Source: Burkholderiales bacterium
Lineage (GTDB): Bacteria; Pseudomonadota; Gammaproteobacteria; Burkholderiales; Burkholderiaceae_C
DNA length: 63,120 nt
NCBI GenBank assembly: GCA_026400275.1
Contig: JAPLPK010000039.1
Coordinates: 1-63,120 of the forward strand
Direction: 5' to 3'
The position numbers and the translations under genes are program-made. The notes beneath the pieces were generated by a model that saw nothing but the letters and a program-made list of their open reading frames with translations, did not search any database and was not told where the DNA came from. Positions 59,947 through 63,120 of the stretch are shown in pieces; position 1 is the stretch's first letter; each line of letters begins with the position of its first letter.

Positions 59947-60647
59947 TCATCTTGGCGCGGGGGCCATGCGGTGCTCGGCACCCCAGCGTGCGGCCCAGGC
60001 CGCGCAGCGGCCTATTGCGCGGCGGGGGTCTTCAAAATCCACCACCACCGTGTGCGCCGCACCATGTGGTGCTGCTGGGCGATCCTGGGTACGGCCATCG
60101 GTCAGCAGCCATAGCACGGTGTTGGCACTGCCTTGGTTGCCGCGCACACGGCAGTGCTGGGCCATCATTTTTTCTGCGGCAGCCAAGGCTTGCGCCAGCG
60201 GCGTACCACCACCGCCACCGCGCTGCTGCACGCGCACAGCAGCGGCACGGCGCGCCGGACCAGGCGCTACCAGCACTTCAACACCTTGCCCGCCAAAGCA
60301 GAGCAAGGCCACATGCTCGCCCGCGCGGGCGGCCTGCTCCAGCACCTGGGCGGCGTAGCCTTTGGCGAGCGCCAGGCGGCCGCCTTGGCGCATGGAGCCA
60401 GAGGTATCCAGCAACAAGAGATGCAACGTGGACATCTTGGCCTGGGGCTCGCGCCAGCGCAGATGCTGCGCGGCCAGGGCCTCACGGCCTTTCGCATACA
60501 GGGTGGGCAGCCAGGCAATGGAGGCGGATGGCGCGCGCGCAGCCACCACCCGCAGTGCGCGTGCACCGGCGGGCTGAACTGCTGTGCGCCACCGCCCGCC
60601 GCGCGCCGCACTGTGCAACGCAGGGCCGGGGTGGCTCAGGCTTTTTT
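59947..60647 (-). CDS. chlD: vWA half of the chlD-like chelatase gene, reached by -1 frameshift
   Basis: vWA (integrin I-like) domain with MIDAS motif LLLLDTSGSMRQGG (DTSGS) and TVLWLLTDGRTQD, preceded by the basic linker LHSAARGGRWRTAVQPAGAR. As a free gene it would have to start at TTG 60618 without a ribosome-binding site. Instead the frame continues upstream as KKSLSHPGPALHSAARGG into the A7 run, and joins the AAA+ frame by a one-base backward shift there. The full product would be an AAA+/Pro-rich/vWA D-type subunit of about 580 aa that docks with CobN. Confidence 0.8.
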
Positions 60648-60663
60648 TGGCGGGAGCACTCCT
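60588..60663 (-). promoter_or_regulatory. Programmed -1 ribosomal frameshift cassette in chlD-like gene
   Basis: On the minus strand, in order: AGGAG (60663-60659), 10 nt, slippery A-AAA-AAA (60648-60642) in phase with the AAA+ frame, a 6-nt spacer that includes the zero-frame stop (GCCTGA), then a stem GCCACC/GGTGGC (60635-60630 with 60593-60588) continued after a 3-nt bulge by GCCC/GGGC (60626-60623 with 60597-60594). This is the layout of the E. coli dnaX frameshift site. Confidence 0.8.
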
Positions 60664-61682
60664 GCAACCGCCGGCCGCACGGTGCCCACCGGCACGGGTG
60701 GCATGGCACCCCAGTCGCCATCGCCGCCCTGCCCCGCCGGAGCGGGGCTCTGGCCTGGCGTTTGCGGCGCGGGTGCGGGTGCTTGAGGCGCTTGCCCACC
60801 CGAAGCGGCAGGGGCATTGCGTCGGTGGTGCAAAGCCAGCTCCGCTACGGCGTCCACATCGGCCACGGTAACCACATCGCGCCCATCCAGCGCGGCCGAG
60901 GCGCGGGCGGCGCGCAGCATGACCAAGTCAGCCCGCACGCCATCCACCCCGGCCGCCAGGGCCAACGCACCGGCATGGGCCAGCACCGCGTCCGGCCAGG
61001 CCACGCGGGGCAACAAAACCTGTGCATCCAGCACACTGGCGGCCAGGTTTTGCAAAGCGTCGGCATGGTCTGCTGCCACGGAGTCCGGGGCAGCGTCAAA
61101 CATCAAACGGCGGCGCACGATCTGCTGGCGCTGGGCCGCGTCCAGCGGGTTGTGCAGCCAGACCGAGAGGCCAAAGCGGTCCAGCAGCTGAGGGCGCAAT
61201 TCGCCCTCTTCCGGGTTCATGGTGCCTACCAGCACAAAGCGCGCGGCATGGCGCTGCGAGATGCCGTCGCGCTCCACGGTGTTGACGCCACTGGCAGCTA
61301 CGTCCAGCAAGGCATCGACCAGCGCGTCGGGCAGCAAATTCACCTCGTCCACATACAGCACGCCCTGGTGCGCCCGAGACACCAAACCGGGCGAGAGGCG
61401 CACGGAGCCGCTTTGCAAGGCGTCTTCAATGCTGAGCGTGCCCACCAGTTGCTCCAGGCTGGACGCCAGAGGCAGGGTCACAAACGGGGCCTGCGGCAGC
61501 AAGGCGGCCAACGCCCGTGCGGCGGTGGACTTGGCCGTACCGCGCGGCCCGCCAATCAGCACACCGCCGATGCCTGGGTCTATCGCCACCAGCAGCAAGG
61601 CGCGTTGCAAGGCCTGCTGGCCAACCAATGCGGTGAACGGGAAAGGCACCGGCTCAAGTGGGGTGGTCATGTTGGAATTCAT
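60636..61682 (-). CDS. ChlI/BchI-like AAA+ chelatase subunit (zero-frame product of chlD-like gene)
   Basis: About 348-aa AAA+ ATPase of the magnesium/cobalt chelatase family. ALVGQQALQRALLLVAIDPG at the start, Walker A GGPRGTAKST, Walker B GVLYVDEVNLLPDALVDALL, sensor region LVGTMNPEEGELRPQLLDRF, then a Pro/Ala/Gln-rich tail. The stop comes two codons after an A7 slippery run. With frameshifting the same gene also gives the AAA+/vWA D-subunit. Start uncertain: TTG 61694 overlaps the cobN stop, ATG 61682 or 61670 are the ATG options. Acts with CobN in cobalt insertion. Confidence 0.88.
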   Translation of the reverse strand: MNSNMTTPLEPVPFPFTALVGQQALQRALLLVAIDPGIGGVLIGGPRGTAKSTAARALAALLPQAPFVTLPLASSLEQLVGTLSIEDALQSGSVRLSPGLVSRAHQGVLYVDEVNLLPDALVDALLDVAASGVNTVERDGISQRHAARFVLVGTMNPEEGELRPQLLDRFGLSVWLHNPLDAAQRQQIVRRRLMFDAAPDSVAADHADALQNLAASVLDAQVLLPRVAWPDAVLAHAGALALAAGVDGVRADLVMLRAARASAALDGRDVVTVADVDAVAELALHHRRNAPAASGGQAPQAPAPAPQTPGQSPAPAGQGGDGDWGAMPPVPVGTVRPAVAGVLPPKKA

Positions 61683-61690
61683 AGCTACGG

Positions 61691-63120
61691 TCAAGATGCC
61701 TCTAATTGGTTTTCTAGCGCAAGCAGGTGCTCTTCAATACGTTCACGCTGGTCGCCGGGCTCGGCCCACATGCCGCGCTGCATGGCTTCCAGCAGGCGCT
61801 CGCCAATGCTGCGCAGGGCCCCAGGGTTGTGCTGTTGCAGGAAGGCGCGGGTGTCATCGTCATGCACATAGGCATCGGCCACCAGCGCGTACTGGTGGTC
61901 GGCTACCACGCCGGTGGTGGCGTCAAACGCAAACAAAAAGTCCACCGTGGCAGCCATCTCGAACGCACCCTTGTAGCCGTGGCGCTTGATGCCGTCTATC
62001 CACTTGGGGTTGACGGCGCGGGAGCGCACCACGCGGGCCACCTCTTCGCTGAGAGCGCGAATCTGCGGGGCGCCGGGTACGCTGAAGTCGCCGTGGTACA
62101 GGGCTGCGGACTTGCCGCTCAGGTGCTCTGCCGCCGCGGCCATGCCGCCCATGAACTGGTAGTAGTCGCCGGAATCAAGGATGTCGTGCTCGCGGTTGTC
62201 CTGGTTGTGCAGCACCGCGTCCAGCCCGGCCATGCGCTGGGCAAAGGCCTCGGGGGCGGCTGCGCCGTCGCTATCCTGGCCGTAGGCAAAGGCACCGGCG
62301 CGCAAATAGGCCTCGGCCAGCTCAGCACGCTCCGTCCAGTTACCGCTGGCAATGGACGCTTGCAAGCCCGCGCCATAGCCGCCGGGCCGGGGGCCGAACA
62401 CGCGCCAAGTAGCGGCGCGCTCGGCGTCCGCGTCGCTGTGGCCGGCGGCCTGGGCTTGGGCCGCCTCGGCCTGCACCCGCACGCGGATGGGGTTAACGTC
62501 GTCCGCCTCGTCCTCAGGCGATATGGCAGCCACTGCGCGCACGGCAGTGTCAAACAAATCAATCACATTGGGGAAGGCATCGCGAAAGAAGCCGGACACG
62601 CGCAGTGTGACATCCACCCGCGGACGGCCAAGCACGGTCATAGGCATGACTTCAATGTCCACCACCCGGTTGCTGCCCGCCGCCCACTTGGGCCGCACAC
62701 CCAAGAGCGAGAAGGCCTGGGCCACGTCTTCACCGCCGGTACGCATGGTGCTGGTGCCCCACACCGACAGGCCCATAGCCGTGGGGTAGGCGCCGAGGTC
62801 TTGCAGGTGGCGCTCGACCACGCGGTCTGCGCCCTTGGCGCCCATGGCGTAAGCGGTTTGGGTGGGGATGGCGCGGGTGTCCACCGAGTAAAAGTTGCGC
62901 CCGGTGGGCAGCACATCGGGCCGGCCGCGCGAGGGCGAGGCGCGGGGCCAACACGGATTGCAGGCGCTGCAACACCTGGGTGGTGTGGGGCCAAGATGCG
63001 GGTGCATCCACCGGTCCGCCGGGTAGCGCACTGCCCTGCTCTGCCATGTCTTGCACCACGCGGGTGGCCAGCAGCTCCACGCGCTCGCGGGTGTGGCCGG
63101 CGTGGCGCCAGGGGTCATCG
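61691..63120 (-). CDS. cobN: Cobaltochelatase subunit CobN, C-terminal part, with apparent frameshift
   Basis: Large cobalt-inserting subunit acting on hydrogenobyrinic acid a,c-diamide; the window holds about 475 codons of its C-terminal end. GRPDVLPTGRNFYSVDTRAI, GLSVWGTSTMRTGGEDVAQA, ILDSGDYYQFMGGMAAAAEH and AVNPKWIDGIKRHGYKGAFE are CobN motifs. Upstream of about 62945 the matching frame is a different one (DDPWRHAGHTRERVELLA, then QDMAEQGSALPGGPVDAP), so the two parts differ by one base. The change lies in CGCCTCGCCCTCGC (62931-62945). It is either a disrupted gene or a sequencing error. It overlaps the chlD-like start region. Confidence 0.85.
   Translation of the reverse strand, partial: MTPGATPATPASAWSCWPPAWCKTWQSRAVRYPADRWMHPHLGPTPPRCCSACNPCWPRASPSRGRPDVLPTGRNFYSVDTRAIPTQTAYAMGAKGADRVVERHLQDLGAYPTAMGLSVWGTSTMRTGGEDVAQAFSLLGVRPKWAAGSNRVVDIEVMPMTVLGRPRVDVTLRVSGFFRDAFPNVIDLFDTAVRAVAAISPEDEADDVNPIRVRVQAEAAQAQAAGHSDADAERAATWRVFGPRPGGYGAGLQASIASGNWTERAELAEAYLRAGAFAYGQDSDGAAAPEAFAQRMAGLDAVLHNQDNREHDILDSGDYYQFMGGMAAAAEHLSGKSAALYHGDFSVPGAPQIRALSEEVARVVRSRAVNPKWIDGIKRHGYKGAFEMAATVDFLFAFDATTGVVADHQYALVADAYVHDDDTRAFLQQHNPGALRSIGERLLEAMQRGMWAEPGDQRERIEEHLLALENQLEAS

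Noticed and set aside
60618-60620. Independent vWA gene starting at TTG 60618
   Set aside because: No ribosome-binding site; the same frame continues upstream as family-like linker to the slippery run, so a frameshift product is the better reading.
61680-61730. Further two-hairpin repeat copy at the cobN/chlD junction
   Set aside because: Only short fragments (ATAGCTACG, CTAGCGCAAGCAGG) match, in an order that does not form both hairpins.
62929-62950. Programmed frameshift in cobN similar to chlD
   Set aside because: No slippery heptamer, internal Shine-Dalgarno or stop codon arrangement at the junction.
1-63120. CRISPR arrays, tRNA or rRNA genes, prophage, integrases or transposases
   Set aside because: Looked for on both strands; no regularly spaced repeats, cloverleaf or rRNA signatures, or recombinase motifs were found.

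Overview
The window looks like a chromosomal segment of a GC-rich, aerobic betaproteobacterium, most likely in the Comamonadaceae (Rhodoferax/Polaromonas/Acidovorax-like). This rests on the Omp32-type porins, an O2-dependent (CobG/CobF) cobalamin pathway, a proteobacterial cyanophycin locus, an asf-type arylsulfonate locus, and short dispersed palindromic repeats of the kind seen in this family. No rRNA, tRNA, CRISPR array, prophage or insertion sequence was recognised.

Layout. 1-6500: edge-truncated cysteine desulfurase divergent from an Lrp/AsnC regulator, RbgA-type GTPase, two divergent porins, Coq7 and an OsmC-like protein. 6600-9740: a candidate small RNA, threonine dehydratase (ilvA), cobS and cobC. 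9726-21685: a type II secretion cluster (gspC on the minus strand, then gspGHIJKLMNDE and gspF) with an AbrB-like/Doc toxin-antitoxin pair lodged between gspE and gspF. 21688-25200: a 5'-nucleotidase, a YddA/SbmA-type ABC protein and an Ala/Lys-rich protein of unknown function. 25332-33204: cyanophycin locus, with a DUF1854 protein and an ABC exporter-like protein divergent from two cyanophycin synthetases, the first having lost its Mur-ligase-type P-loop. 33406-36420: minCDE, creA and a DUF2076 protein. 36870-43945: cobGHIJ-(cobK antisense)-cobLEMF. 44139-59506: a secreted orphan and an organosulfur region consisting of asfABC, two transporters, and a divergent locus (substrate-binding protein, FMN monooxygenase, class II aldolase, second binding protein on one side; SfnB-like dehydrogenase, binding protein, thiol dioxygenase, four-domain rhodanese on the other). 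59521-63120: DUF1636 protein, a chlD-like chelatase gene and the C-terminal part of cobN.

How the parts work together. The three cob blocks supply corrin-ring synthesis (cobG to cobF), cobalt insertion (cobN plus the chlD-like gene) and nucleotide-loop assembly (cobS, cobC). The organosulfur region looks like a sulfur-starvation scavenging set: it has four SsuA/NrtA-type periplasmic binding proteins but no ABC permease or ATPase gene, so transport must be completed by components encoded elsewhere.

The strongest unusual signals are: (i) a dnaX-like programmed -1 frameshift cassette in the chlD-like gene (AGGAG, 10 nt, A-AAA-AAA, 6 nt, bulged stem), which would let one gene make both an AAA+ and an AAA+/vWA cobalt-chelatase subunit; (ii) a two-hairpin repeat family with about ten copies, lying behind genes and also inside coding sequences, three of them in the same reading frame; (iii) an apparent one-base frameshift in cobN at the window edge; (iv) cobK nested antisense in the cob operon, sharing a CATG start with cobL; (v) a toxin-antitoxin module inside the secretion operon; (vi) a shared 18-nt split motif upstream of both organosulfur operons; and (vii) a candidate sRNA with an anti-Shine-Dalgarno CTCCTCC stretch upstream of ilvA.
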